Origin: Chaetoderma sp. LZ-2023a
Taxonomy: Eukaryota; Mollusca; Caudofoveata; Chaetodermatida; Chaetodermatidae
Length of the DNA stretch: 64,000 nt
NCBI GenBank assembly: GCA_034401795.1
Contig: CM067373.1
Coordinates: forward strand, 93,653,612-93,717,611
Direction of reading: 5' to 3'
The notes beneath the pieces are model-generated. The model was not told the origin of the DNA. It made no database searches and was given only the letters and a program-made list of their open reading frames with translations. Of this stretch, positions 34,700 through 45,065 are shown in pieces. A program made the translations under genes and the position numbers. Every line of letters begins with the position of its first letter. Position 1 is the first letter of the stretch.

Positions 34700-35440
34700 T
34701 ATATGACGGTATTCTTAATTACGTTGGTACGCTATAATATATTTGAAACGAATTTTCAGTCAAGAATCTAGTTGCCATGCTATGCGTTTGTGGAGGAATG
34801 CGATCATACTTTGTTACCAATAGATTATTGTATGAACAGTGTGATTAATAAACATTATCAAAACAATATCGAATATGCATTTTCATTTGATAATATTCAC
34901 TTCCTACAATATGTATCAGGTATTTATTAGTCTCGACATGGACTGTCAAGCGGGATCTTCAAAATGTCACGCGTAGGAGGTTGAGGGTTAAATAACCAAG
35001 GCAGTCGAAGTGGGATTGCAGGCGAGACCCCGGAAATCTCCCAATCTCCGAATACATGTTGATTAATCTCGCCATCAAATGTGCGACTATTGGAATTATC
35101 CGCGTGTGTGCGTGCGTGCGTGCGTCCGTAGCAGGCGCCATGACTTAAGTTCTACTCAACAGACTTTCACCAAATTATGTTGAAAGATTGACTTTGCTGC
35201 GCGGATGAAGTTCATGTCAAAAGGTCAATAGCCAATATAAAGGAAGGACTGGATGTCCAGACTCGGAATTCTTCGGAATGCGTGTTGTAGTTCTGCAATT
35301 CCCGTTATTGTTCGGTGGGAGTGTTGCTGTGGGAGTGGAACAGCCCTTTATATTTTAACCTGACGGAATGCCATCGATCGGATTTTTTACCCTATCAAAC
35401 AAGTTACCCAAGAAAAACGAAGCATCATTTACAATTTAGA
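34700..35440. other. no gene recognised
   Basis: AT-rich, with a short gtgc microsatellite near 35103-35125. Nothing else is seen. Confidence 0.4.
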
Positions 35441-35442
35441 AA

Positions 35443-35581
35443 GTGTTCGGTTGAATATTTTCAAACTAATTTGATAGGAAGATGTTGGTACCTGTGGGAG
35501 CAACACGTTCCTATGAAGTTATCTTCGAAACATATATGGACAGCGGCATCTCTCAGTTAAATCATTAACAAAAATTCAACA
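35443..35581. repeat. degenerate hairpin-MITE
   Basis: The left arm ggttgaatattttcaaac and ctaatttgataggaagat is clear. The right end aaaaattcaacat is displaced by about 50 bases of unrelated sequence. Confidence 0.5.
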
Positions 35582-35790
35582 TATTATTCCCTACATCAAA
35601 AACAGTTTGTCCCTTCTGGCTTGTGTGGGTTAAAGGGTTAATATGCTATGTTTGGTTTTAGTAGCTATTTGAAGTGATATGGTCAGTGATTTATAATCGT
35701 CTTGAATCTTGATAGTACAGGCATATTGCCAGATCGTCAGTCCTTTCAACCACGAATTCTCCATTTTCAAAGCAACCATACACGAGAATT

Positions 35791-35879
35791 GTTGAATCTT
35801 TTGAAATTAATATGACTGGAAGCCATTGCTGCCTTAGGCAGCAATGGCTTCTAGTCATATTAAGTTCAAAATAGTCAAC
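35791..35879. repeat. 89-base hairpin with 43-base arms
   Basis: The arms 35791-35833 and 35837-35879 pair at 39 of 43 positions with a 3-base loop (tta); the arms end ccattgctgcc and start ggcagcaatgg. It is related to the MITE core but stands alone. RNA from either strand would fold into a pre-miRNA-sized stem. Confidence 0.85.
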
Positions 35880-35884
35880 AAAAT

Positions 35885-36360
35885 ATGCTAAACATAAACA
35901 ATTTACTTTTTTTTTTAGGGATTTATCGTTGAACGGCTTAACAATCCCATACCGTTAGTCTGTAGTGGCACAGGTTAAGCCAATCAAAAGATATGAAACG
36001 ACACTAGAACGTATTTACTAAAAGAGATAAACGCATTAACACCCCCAAAACAATACTACGATATGGACATAACGTGATCGGCACACGATAAGATGCGCAC
36101 AACTTGATCGGAGTCTCCCACATCGCGAACCAATAAAATTATTAACGCAAATATTGGTAATCCAAATTAAATCTATCATATCATGAGGGATTAAAGTTCT
36201 TGTCAACTAACATGACACCGTCTGTATTTATGCGTTTCCATGAAACACTGGATACGATTTAGAGTCAAATTGCCTATAAAGAGAACCTTAGCGAGCGTAT
36301 GATATGAAATGGCTGGAAAATAAGAAAATATATGCGTGGTGCCTGTCTAGTATTTCAATG
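35885..36360. other. no gene recognised
   Basis: No coding or repeat pattern is seen. Confidence 0.4.
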
Positions 36361-36362
36361 GA

Positions 36363-36469
36363 CAATAACTCTAGACCTGCTGAATATTTTGAAAGCAATT
36401 TGACTGACAGTTGTTAGTTAGTTGTTAGTCAAATTGCTTTCAAAATATTCAGTATGTCCAGAGTTATTG
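36363..36469. repeat. 107-base hairpin with 43-base arms
   Basis: The outer arms start caataactct and end agagttattg and pair at 40 of 43 positions. They surround a loop with gttagttagttgtt. The stem contains tgaatattttgaaagcaatt, a variant of the MITE core. Confidence 0.85.
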
Positions 36470-36479
36470 CATATTAAAA

Positions 36480-37475
36480 GTATTGGCGGGTGATTTGTAG
36501 CCGTCAAACAGTTAATGAGTCGGTCGTCATGGACAGAGTCTTTTGTTGCCGCGAAATGGCGGTTATTAAAAAATGAAGGGTGGAAATTTCAACTATCTGT
36601 TTAAATGAACGCAGAATTTCTGTCCAGAAATCACAGCCGGTCCCTCCAACGATACCGGCTCAGATCAAAGAAATGCAATATCCACCTGACAAATGTATTT
36701 GATTTAGAGGTCAAATCTTAATTCCACTTAAAATTAATTATCTAGATAACTCAAAACTACTATATTAGTAGACATGTTCATTGGCATAGGAGCGCGATGT
36801 GGGTGAGTTGGGTGGGTGGTTAGGTTCCAACAGCGACATCCCGATATGAACTAAGAAATCAGCCACCCACATTGGCCTATATTTTACTTCATGAAATTCG
36901 GTTAGCAATCAAATTTTGTTATTTTTTACTTATCTTTTTAACACAAAGGACGCGCAATTTGGCTGTGATTCTAGGAATGGCATGTTTCATAAGTAAAGCG
37001 TATTCAAAACGGGACATATACGGCAGTGAATTAAATTGAAGGAAAGAAATAAGCGGTGGCCGATATTTTATATGGATTCTTTGGATCTCATATTTAGTAT
37101 TTGCACAGATGAGAAAAATGGAAAATAATTGTGCAAATATCAGGAAGATAGGCTTTGTTTTTATTGCATTGTCATCCGTTTTGTCCACACACGCTTCTTT
37201 TATGGGAGGAACTATAAACTGGATTATGACCAACTCTAGCGAGGTACGATCAGAACCTAAAATCATTCTATAATTTAATTTGACGTGTTTGGACCCGCCC
37301 CACCCTACCAATCCTAGAAATATTTTTACGTCATATTTTGCATTCCTATATCATTTTCAGTGTTGCATCGTCACCTGAATGGGTTCGGGGTAGGGTGAGG
37401 TGTGCGTGGCAAGGTGGCCCTTGCCTTCTTCACCCACCTCTGAAATTTGCGATACGTACTTTTTAAATAGTAATT
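36480..37475. other. AT-rich, no gene recognised
   Basis: The minus open frame at 36919-37311 is AT-driven and shows no family signature or splice context. Confidence 0.4.
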
Positions 37476-37479
37476 TTAC

Positions 37480-38318
37480 AGACTATCGGCCGTCATAGCA
37501 TACAGACTATCGTCCGTCATAGCATACAGACTATCGCCTATCATAGCATACAGACTATCGCCCATGATAGCATACAGTCTATCGCCCGTCATAGCATACA
37601 AACTATCGCCCGTCATGGCATACAGACTATCGCCCGTCATACCATACAGACTATCGCCCTTCATAGCATACATACTATCGCCTGTCATAGCATACAAACT
37701 ATCGCCCATGATAGCATACATACTATCGCCCGTCATAGCATACAAACTATCGCCCGTCATAGCATACAGACTATCGCCCTTCATAGCATACATACTATCG
37801 CCCGTCATAGCATACAGACTATCGCCCTTCATAGCATACATACTATCGCCCGTCATAGCATACAGACTATCGCCCTTCATAGCATACATACTATCGCCTG
37901 TCATAGCATACAGACTATCGCCCATGATAGCATACAGTCTATCGCCCGTCATAGCATACAAACTATCGGCCGTCATAGCATACAGATTATCGCCCGTCAT
38001 GGCATACAGACTATCGCCCGTCATAGCATACAGACTATCGCCCTTCATAGCATACATACTATCGCCTGTCATAGCATACATACTATCGCCCGTCATAGCA
38101 TACAAACTATCGCCCATGATAGCATACATACTATCGCCCGTCATAGCATACAGACTATCGCCCTTCATAGCATACATACTATCGCCTGTCATAGCATACA
38201 TACTATCGCCCGTCATAGCATACAGACTATCGACTGTCATAGCATACATACTATCGCCCGTCATAGCATACAGACTTTCGCCCGTCATAGCATACAGACT
38301 ATCGCCCATCATAACGTA
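37480..38318. repeat. 24-bp minisatellite, ~35 copies, open on both strands
   Basis: The unit is catagcatacagactatcg plus ccgt. The period is exactly 24 bases throughout, so one frame per strand stays open: 292 residues on minus (repeat DSLYAMTG) and 269 on plus (repeat YRLSPVIA). Variants (gactat/tactat/aactat; cccgtc/cccttc/cccatg) are arranged in recurring 48-base pairs. No signal peptide, start context or flanking coding sequence argues for a protein. Confidence 0.93.
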
Positions 38319-38445
38319 CAGTGCACAGCTGAAGGTACATAATTTTCTCGGCAATGCAGCCGATGCTCTCTAAGCGCCTGCCGCTTTGCACCCCCACCCC
38401 ATCCACCCACCACCCTTGGTAACAGGTCCTGATTTAAGAAAACTC

Positions 38446-38546
38446 TTGTTGAATATATTGAAACTAATTCCACTGTACGTTGTTGCTCCCAAAAAGCAGC
38501 TAAAGTTCCCACTAAAATTAGTTAAAAATTTAATTTATATATATAT
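38446..38546. repeat. hairpin-MITE, degraded
   Basis: The left arm cttgttgaatatattgaaac and the right remnant actaaaattagtt are visible. It is cut at 38547 by the inverted duplication. Confidence 0.5.
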
Positions 38547-38566
38547 ACTTAGAGTAAGAAAGAGAG

Positions 38567-38621
<55 letters not shown>

Positions 38622-39395
38622 GGTGGGGGAGGTGGGGTGGGGTGGGGGAGATAATTTATCTTAGCTTAAATATCGCCAATTTTCAACACTTTATGACGTC
38701 ATTTTCAGAATGTGTCAACGCTTATGCCGCCATGACCTTTGTCATTTGCTATTGTTACGTCATAATTAATCTGCGCATTAAGACTAAAACACGATGTTCG
38801 CTCCAGGGATACCATGTAGTATTGCCCTCGCGTAAGGGAAATACTAGATCATACATCACTGACCTTAACCAATCAAATAACAGCATATGATCATGTGACA
38901 ATACTGAGAGGTAATAATGTATGGGTCACTCTTGACATTATTACTGATCCCAATTTTCAATTCCCTGCCCTGCTGTGTCTTAGTATGGCACCCCACCATA
39001 AATCGCTACTCCTCCGTTACTGATGAACGGATCTTTATAAGACTTGCTAATGGTGTTCCATGAGTCACTCTCGACATCATTAGAGAGCCTGATTTTCAAT
39101 TCATTGCCCTACTGGATTTTAGAAGGATGGCCCACCCTTACATTTTGAAATCTCCACTCCTTAAACTATTTGATAAAATGATTATTGATCAGACTTGTAT
39201 TCTAGGGTTAGATATTTACCTCATAACAGAGCCAATTTTCGATTCAAAATAATCAGCAGCATGTTTGCATGACAGGGTTTAGAAGGAAGCCTCCCCTTAC
39301 ATTTGAAAACCTCTATGCAAGTTGTGGAACGTTCCGAATCTTAACTTTTAGAAGCTTTATATCTAGTTAACGTAGGTTTTGACGAATGGCCGTGC
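38547..39395 (+). repeat. 850-bp inverted duplication, arm A
   Basis: Runs from acttagagtaagaaagag, through an (AG)n tract, to gacgaatggccgtgc. It is the reverse complement of 49013-49863 with no difference I could find outside the AG tract. The right end fuses directly with the Tc1 inverted terminal repeat. It contains diverged ~130-base repeats (gagtcactctcgacatca). Confidence 0.93.
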
Positions 39396-41043
39396 AAAAG
39401 TTAAGCACCACCCTATTTTTACGCACATGCGAGGGTATATTCATGTGCTATGAAGAAAGCAATAGCATAAACATTTATGTACCCATCCATCTTAGTGCAA
39501 GAGGTAATAACGCAACTAGAGGAATGCTGATTATTATGGTGGGGAAACACTGTATGTTTTTGTTTGAACTTGAAAACGAGGCCTGAATATGGTTACGTTG
39601 ACACAACTGACAACTATTGCCCTACAGTTGACACACGTGGCTAGATTGTCATTAATGGTGTCTGAAAACGAAGTTTAACATCTGTGCACGAGTTTGAGAC
39701 TGTCATTATTAATACCGGGTATATCCACCTTGTGCCTGGATGACGGCCTGGACACGACGTCTCATGCTGGTCACCAACCGACTGATACGCCATTGTGGTA
39801 TTCGTTGCCATTCAAGATGCAGTGCGTCTATTAATTCCTGTAGGTTCTGCACAGGAGGATCCCTCCTTCTCACCATGTTTCCCAGAATGTCCCAGATATG
39901 CTCAATAGGGTTCATGTCAGGGCTCCTTGCTGGCCATGGTAGGGTTTCGATGGCATTCCGGCGGAGGTATTCATGCACAGCTCTAGCACGATGTGGTCGG
40001 GCGTTGTCATCCATGAACATAGGGTGGGTTCTAGGTGCATGATTTACAAAATGAGGGACCACAACTCTATCCAGTATGGAATCTTGATATCTTTGTCCAT
40101 TTAGTGTTCCAGGTACAGTCAACAGATCCAGCTTACAATCAAATGAGATGCACCCCCATATCATAACGGAACCTCCACCAAATGGAACTTCTTCCATGAT
40201 GTTACGTTGGTCGTACGCCGTGCGTCTGGACCTCCATACACGAGTTCGACCATCTGTGGCATGAAGCAGGAACCGACTTTCATCGGACCAGTGTACCCGT
40301 CTCCAGGATCTCATGTTCCAGTGTCTTCTTTCGTTGCACCACCTCAGACGCTCCTCTTTGTGGTGAGCAGTGAGGAGAGGACGTCTGACAGGTCTCCTAG
40401 CTTTCATGCCAGCAGCATACAGTCTCCTTTTGACGGTAGACATTGACACTCTATTGCGCGTTTCCCATTGCTGGCTGAGCACTCTGCTGTTGGTGGATGG
40501 AGATCTCCTAACAAGGCGTACTAGGGCTCGATCATCACGGGAAGTAGTCTTCTTCGGTCTTCCAGATCTAGGCCTGTCCTTCACCTCGTTAGTTTGCCCA
40601 TGTTTTGCAATCAAACGACTGATTACAGTATGGTTAATGTTCAGCTGTCTGCCAATCTCTCTGCATGACATACCAGTGGTATGCATGCCTATGATTTGCC
40701 ATTTCACACGATCACTTAACCTTCGTCTTGCCATAGCGGTTCACAATCAAGAGCTAATTCTCTCTGTACAAATAAACCACGGTCATGAACACAAAATTCC
40801 TAATCTTGTCGCCTAAATCTGTATGTAATGTTCTACACCTCAAACTGGACTTTTACATAACTGAACACGTGTGCTGTTTCCCGCCACGCACGGACATCAA
40901 GCGGCGTGAAGTCATGCATGCATGTACATTTCGTACTTGGAATTATGTCAGCTAACGCGGGGACAAAAAGTATGGCAGCCTAGTTGTACCATCATGTTTC
41001 TATGTTCTATTGTTTTTGCTGGTGCTTAACTTTTGCACAGGTG
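39392..41043 (-). mobile_element. Tc1-like DNA transposon with intact transposase
   Basis: Inverted terminal repeats gtgcaaaagttaagcacca (39392-39410) and its complement (41020-41038) enclose one transposase gene. On the right the repeat continues outward as CACCT and then TA, the expected Tc1 end and target. On the left those outer bases are missing and replaced by arm A of the inverted duplication. The element is about 1.65 kb, normal for the family. Confidence 0.92.
39709..40734 (-). CDS. Tc1-family transposase, apparently complete
   Basis: 341 residues, the usual length for Tc1 transposases, with no stop or frameshift. The N-terminal region holds a paired helix-turn-helix DNA-binding domain (SCREIGRQLNINHTVISRLI, a linker with the AT-hook-like RPRSGRPKKT, then a second domain). 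The catalytic domain has Asp in VHWSDESRF, Asp in FMDDNARPHRA and Glu in MNPIEHIWD. There are 34 residues between the last two, giving DD34E. A glycine-rich box FGGGSVMIWGC is present. It would cut and paste the element at TA sites in the nucleus. It is the one mobile-element protein in this window that looks functional. Confidence 0.95.
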   Translation of the reverse strand: MARRRLSDRVKWQIIGMHTTGMSCREIGRQLNINHTVISRLIAKHGQTNEVKDRPRSGRPKKTTSRDDRALVRLVRRSPSTNSRVLSQQWETRNRVSMSTVKRRLYAAGMKARRPVRRPLLTAHHKEERLRWCNERRHWNMRSWRRVHWSDESRFLLHATDGRTRVWRSRRTAYDQRNIMEEVPFGGGSVMIWGCISFDCKLDLLTVPGTLNGQRYQDSILDRVVVPHFVNHAPRTHPMFMDDNARPHRARAVHEYLRRNAIETLPWPARSPDMNPIEHIWDILGNMVRRRDPPVQNLQELIDALHLEWQRIPQWRISRLVTSMRRRVQAVIQAQGGYTRY

Positions 41044-41194
41044 TATATATTCCTGCTTAACTCTCCTGGAGTTAAGCTACTGGAATGTCATAATTGAAAG
41101 GGATAAGACCATTTCTAGGAAGGCGTCCAACGTATTTCTACGATTTCGCAATTTGTGTACAATTCCAGTGACTGAAGAATGGAGGACTCCAGGC

Positions 41195-41555
41195 TATTCG
41201 TCCATCATATGACGTCATAATAAACTACATGGCGTGTAGGATGACGTCATAATCAATTACGTCATGAATGACATATCTAAAGTCGTCACAAACGCTTAAC
41301 TGATGACGGACTAAGTAAGTTTTTTTGTACAAATTGTACGTGTTTACCATTTAATAAACATGCTGTTGAATATTATTAAACTAACTTGTCTGGGCACTCA
41401 ATCTAATTAGTTTCAAAATATTCAATCCGGCGCAACGCTTATATAGTTTTCTGGAAATTGATATTCAGAGAGTGTAGGGATCGATCTATACCAACGCGAT
41501 CAAAGCGTGGGTGGGGCTTAGCTAGAGATGGGCGGGGCATAGTTAAAACTGGATG
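41195..41555. repeat. compound hairpin-MITE
   Basis: CRE-rich half (catcatatgacgtcataat), a hairpin at about 41362-41427, then ggggcttagctagagatggg and an end aaaactggatgcctcc. Confidence 0.72.
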
Positions 41556-41559
41556 CCTC

Positions 41560-41960
41560 CACTGTTTATTGCTTGGACGCATAAAAGGAAATCAGTTTTG
41601 CTCTCTTGAAAGCTATTGACTTTATGGTCATAGTAGCCTTGGGTACAACATTTGCACTCATGAAATGAGATACGGGCATCAAACGAATTTCCAAAAGAAG
41701 GACAGAATCAAATGGAGTAAGGTCGTAAGGAATCATGTTATAACCAATTAAAAGGCAGAGACCGCTTCCAGTTATTAGATTTAAAATATTCACAAGAATC
41801 GTTATACCAACTATAATGAATTTGATACACCTGGCCGGCCTGGTTTATAGAAAATAAGGAGGACGGCTGCGTCTGTTAGGTTTGTATATTCTTGTAGACT
41901 TGGATATTCTGTTAAATTTGGATATTACGCACCTCGCCTAAGCCGTTGTTTATTTTCCGC
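41560..41960. other. intergenic or intronic, no feature recognised
   Basis: A minus open frame at 41566-41793 has no signature. The stretch ends in the polypyrimidine tract of the exon at 41963. Confidence 0.4.
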
Positions 41961-41962
41961 AG

Positions 41963-42246
41963 GTACAATTCAGCATTCAGATGGCATGGGTACGTGGCAC
42001 AGAGCCATGTTCAGGCAACCCCGGACAGCGCTGCGCCGGATTGACATATACCAGTCCGCTTCCAGTGACGTCGTTAAGCATCATGAATACTATGAGCTTC
42101 ACGTGTGACGATGGTCCGGTTGGAGCACCGGTTATGACGTATGGGCGACACAACACTCAGTTTAATCCTGCATGGGAGATTGGAACGCTTGTTATTCGAA
42201 AGCCCCTTGATCCGAGCAATTCCGGCCCTATAACATGTTCGCTTAG
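41963..42246 (+). CDS. cysteine-rich extracellular protein, exon 1 of 3 seen
   Basis: The acceptor is tattttccgcag and the donor gtagga. It is 284 bases, phase 0 in and two bases over at the end. It encodes a Cys-containing segment: WVRGTEPCSGNPGQRC, then MSFTCDDGPVGAP, AWEIGTLVIRKPLD and GPITCSL. There is no hydrophobic helix, so it is probably extracellular. I recall similar modules, ending in a CRW-ECxxxC motif, in large secreted or surface proteins of marine invertebrates, but I cannot name the family. The start of the gene is not seen. Confidence 0.6.
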
Positions 42247-42309
42247 GTAGGATTGATACGCTGTATAGTGACCATTCTTTAGGGAATTCGGCCATCTCGG
42301 TTTCTTTCC

Positions 42310-42770
42310 CTCTGAGACACTGTAACCGCATCGTCCTATTGTACGGGCGTCGCCCTCCCGCTCGGGCGTCGAGTATCGAGTATCGGGCGGACGTCCGTGA
42401 GTGGGCGTATGTTAATACGATGCGGTAACCAGTGCAAAATGTGCACTTCGGTATAACTCGATGCCCATGACCACAACAGCTCCCAGTATAACTAGTATCA
42501 AAATATGCAGCAAAAAGTTTAGTTTATTTTGAAATTACTAAAAAACGTACAATTAAACACACAAGTGACATATTTGATTATGACGTCAGCCAATTGAGTA
42601 ACAGATCGGATTCACCCATTTGCTACAGACAGATAATAGTTCAAATGTCAGGTTTCAAACTATCATATCATCAGATGACGACGTAGGACTATGAAATCAC
42701 TTGATTGGCTAAAGTGAGCTAGGATAAGGCATCATAAATGGATGGCAAAATTCACAAAGTATAGGGTTAT
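42310..42770. other. short GC-rich direct repeats, no gene
   Basis: Near 42340-42410, tcgggcg/cgggcgtcg and gagtatc motifs recur in direct and inverted form. A cttgagtgac-like MITE remnant lies near 42580-42620. Confidence 0.45.
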
Positions 42771-42849
42771 TGAAGGCTAGTGATAACCCACCGACCCGCC
42801 CACTAACCCATACACCCACCCTCCCAACCATTAACCCACCCACCTACAT

Positions 42850-43042
42850 CCCTCCCTTTAATCCATCCATCCATCCATCCATCTATCCATCCATCCATCC
42901 ATCCATCTATCCATCCACCCATCCACCCACCGACCCACCCATCTACCCACTCACATATCCATCCATCCATCCATCCATCCATCCATTCATCCATCCACCC
43001 ATCCATCCAAACATCCATTCATTCATTCATTCATTTATATGA
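42850..43042. repeat. (CCAT)n microsatellite
   Basis: An imperfect CCAT/ACCC tetranucleotide tract ending in (CATT)n. Repetitive His/Pro/Ser frames here are by-products. Confidence 0.95.
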
Positions 43043-43429
43043 TAATTTATTTATTAGCTTTCCTGTTTATAAACGCTGGACACCAACACGACGATCAGCA
43101 GCCAGAACTATTCGCATGCAAACTCACATGGACTACCTCCGACTGCATGGTGCCAGTCCAGTGACGTCATTGATTCCGAAATATAGGTAACCATCTCATA
43201 TTGAAAACGGTCCTGTCTTCCATTTGAGTAGGCATATCAACCAATAATCACTGATATGAAAATGTAGCGCAGGAAAAAAGTAGTTTAGCAATATAACAAA
43301 CAGATTTCTTATTAATTAAAATATAGATTTTCTTACAACAATACTGAGATTAAATGAAGTATTGAAAACATAATAACAATACTTTGATAGTGGGGCGGAT
43401 ATGTGACAGAACTGGCCCAAGATGTTCAC

Positions 43430-44110
43430 TTCCGGCTGAAAGCTTGTAACTTTGTATATAGGAGTTTTAAGACCAGGTGATTAAATAAAATATGGAAGCA
43501 AGTTGTCAGAATATGTCTTCCTGATCAAATCCACCACATTCAAGATGGCCACTAAAACACCAAAAAATATTCCATAGCTGTCCAAAAAACAGGCATTCTA
43601 TGTTTATTTGTCCTTCAAATACTGGGCAACCTGTTATTAACAGCTTATTCACATGTGGAATTTGTATAATATTCCCACATAATTAGCTTTTAATTAGCTT
43701 ATTCGAAATCGCCGCCAAATTCGAAATAGCTATCAAATTCACAATGGTCACCAGCATAGCAAAAGGTAGTATATATTTCTTTGTAAACTTCAGCGTAGAT
43801 ATTTAAATTCAAATATTCATTATGTAGTTATTATAATCATATTGTAGATTTGGTCAATTGTCAGTACATTTAAAAGAAGTACCATTTTGAAAATGGCCAC
43901 CAAAATATCGAAGTATCCCTAAATTATGATCATCGCCAATACAAAATGTGAGCAATAACATTTTGCATGCCTATTATTCATATTAGTGAGACAATCACGA
44001 ATACAATTTAAGAGACGTACATAATATTTGAACTATTTGAAGTAGCTTATTCAGCTTATACACTAAGCTGGCCAATTTCAAAATGGCCGCTATACATATA
44101 CTGGCTAGAT
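43430..44110 (+). repeat. diverged ~170-bp tandem repeats, inverted-repeat arm C
   Basis: Recurring segments of the type aaaatggccaccaaaa occur near 43540, 43720, 43890 and 44080. The whole block is related in inverted orientation to 46620-47225, for example caaatccacca then gatggccac then accaaaaa then tattccata. Confidence 0.75.
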
Positions 44111-44234
44111 ATGATTATTATTAATGTAGCGCATATAAGCATTAAGAGATTGACAACAAAATATGCAGCGATTCTTCTCACGTATTGCGAGTTGCAACAC
44201 CCCCACCCCCACCCCGGATTAATATGCAATTCAC

Positions 44235-44600
44235 CTTTTCAGAGTACCCACCCATCATATGGCGTCATAATGAACTGCGTGATGTGTACAATGACATCAT
44301 AATGAATGACGTCATGAATGACGTTTATAAGTACGTCACGAACGCATATTTGAAGACGGTCTATGCGTTGTTGTACAAATTGTTTGCTTTTACTAGTTAA
44401 TACATATTTTGTTGAATATTTTGAAACTAATGGGCGCAACAGCACCCAGTCAAATTAGTTACAAAATATTCAACAGCTTCCCTGTATAGTTTTCAGAAAA
44501 TTGATAGCTAGGGCATTTGGGGATCGATCAATCCCAGCACGGCGAGGTGTGGGTGGAGCTTAGCTAGTGATGGGCAAGGTATAGCTAAATTTGGAAAGGT
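44235..44600. repeat. compound hairpin-MITE, nearly complete
   Basis: CRE half (catcatatggcgtcataatg), a hairpin at about 44409-44477, gggatcgatcaatcccagc, gagcttagctagtgatggg, end ttggaaaggtccatt. Confidence 0.78.
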
Positions 44601-44689
44601 CCATTAATCGCAAATAAACATAGTGAGCACAACACGTCATTGCATAGAGATCTATGGACTTAGTATATAATGCTCAATGGATGAATCCC

Positions 44690-45065
44690 CTTTTAACTAT
44701 GACCCGCCTATCTCTAGCTAAGTTCCGCCCGCCCTTTACCCGTGTTGTAGATCGAACCCTTAGGTCACCGAGCCTCAATTCCCAGAAAACTATACAGGTA
44801 AGCTGTTGAACAGGTGAGTAGTTGAGTATATTGAAACTAATTTGACTAGATGGTGTTTTCAAAATAGTCAACAGAATATTAGACAAAATGGTTATTATGT
44901 AGTAGACATGACATTCGTACACGTGACAGAGTATTAAGAGTTATTGCCTGAGTTAGATATGCCATTCATGACGTATTTTAATTGTGACGCCAGCCTACAT
45001 GTCCCGTATTTGACTACGATGTCATATGCTTGACTGACAGATTGCATTGCTCTATTGTGAATGCC
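44690..45065. repeat. compound hairpin-MITE, opposite orientation
   Basis: Contains gcctatctctagctaagttc, then acaggtaagctgttgaacag, a diverged hairpin near 44808-44872 and a CRE-type half with gacgtatt and gatgtcatatg. Confidence 0.65.

Noticed and set aside
36919..37311. 130-residue minus frame
   Set aside because: Lies in AT-rich DNA, has no family signature and no splice context.
37480..38318. CRISPR array
   Set aside because: 24-base direct repeats without unique spacers in an animal genome; it is a minisatellite.
38618..38890. Open frame of 90 residues repeated identically at 49518-49790
   Set aside because: The identity is explained by the 850-bp inverted duplication; the frame begins in a GA/GGGTG repeat and has no family signature.
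42770..43042. His/Pro/Ser-rich plus frame and Trp/Met/Asp-rich minus frame
   Set aside because: Generated by the CCAT microsatellite.
43060..43187. Possible extra exon of the extracellular protein before gtaacc
   Set aside because: Shares only ccagtgacgtc with the exon at 41963; no acceptor and stops in frame.
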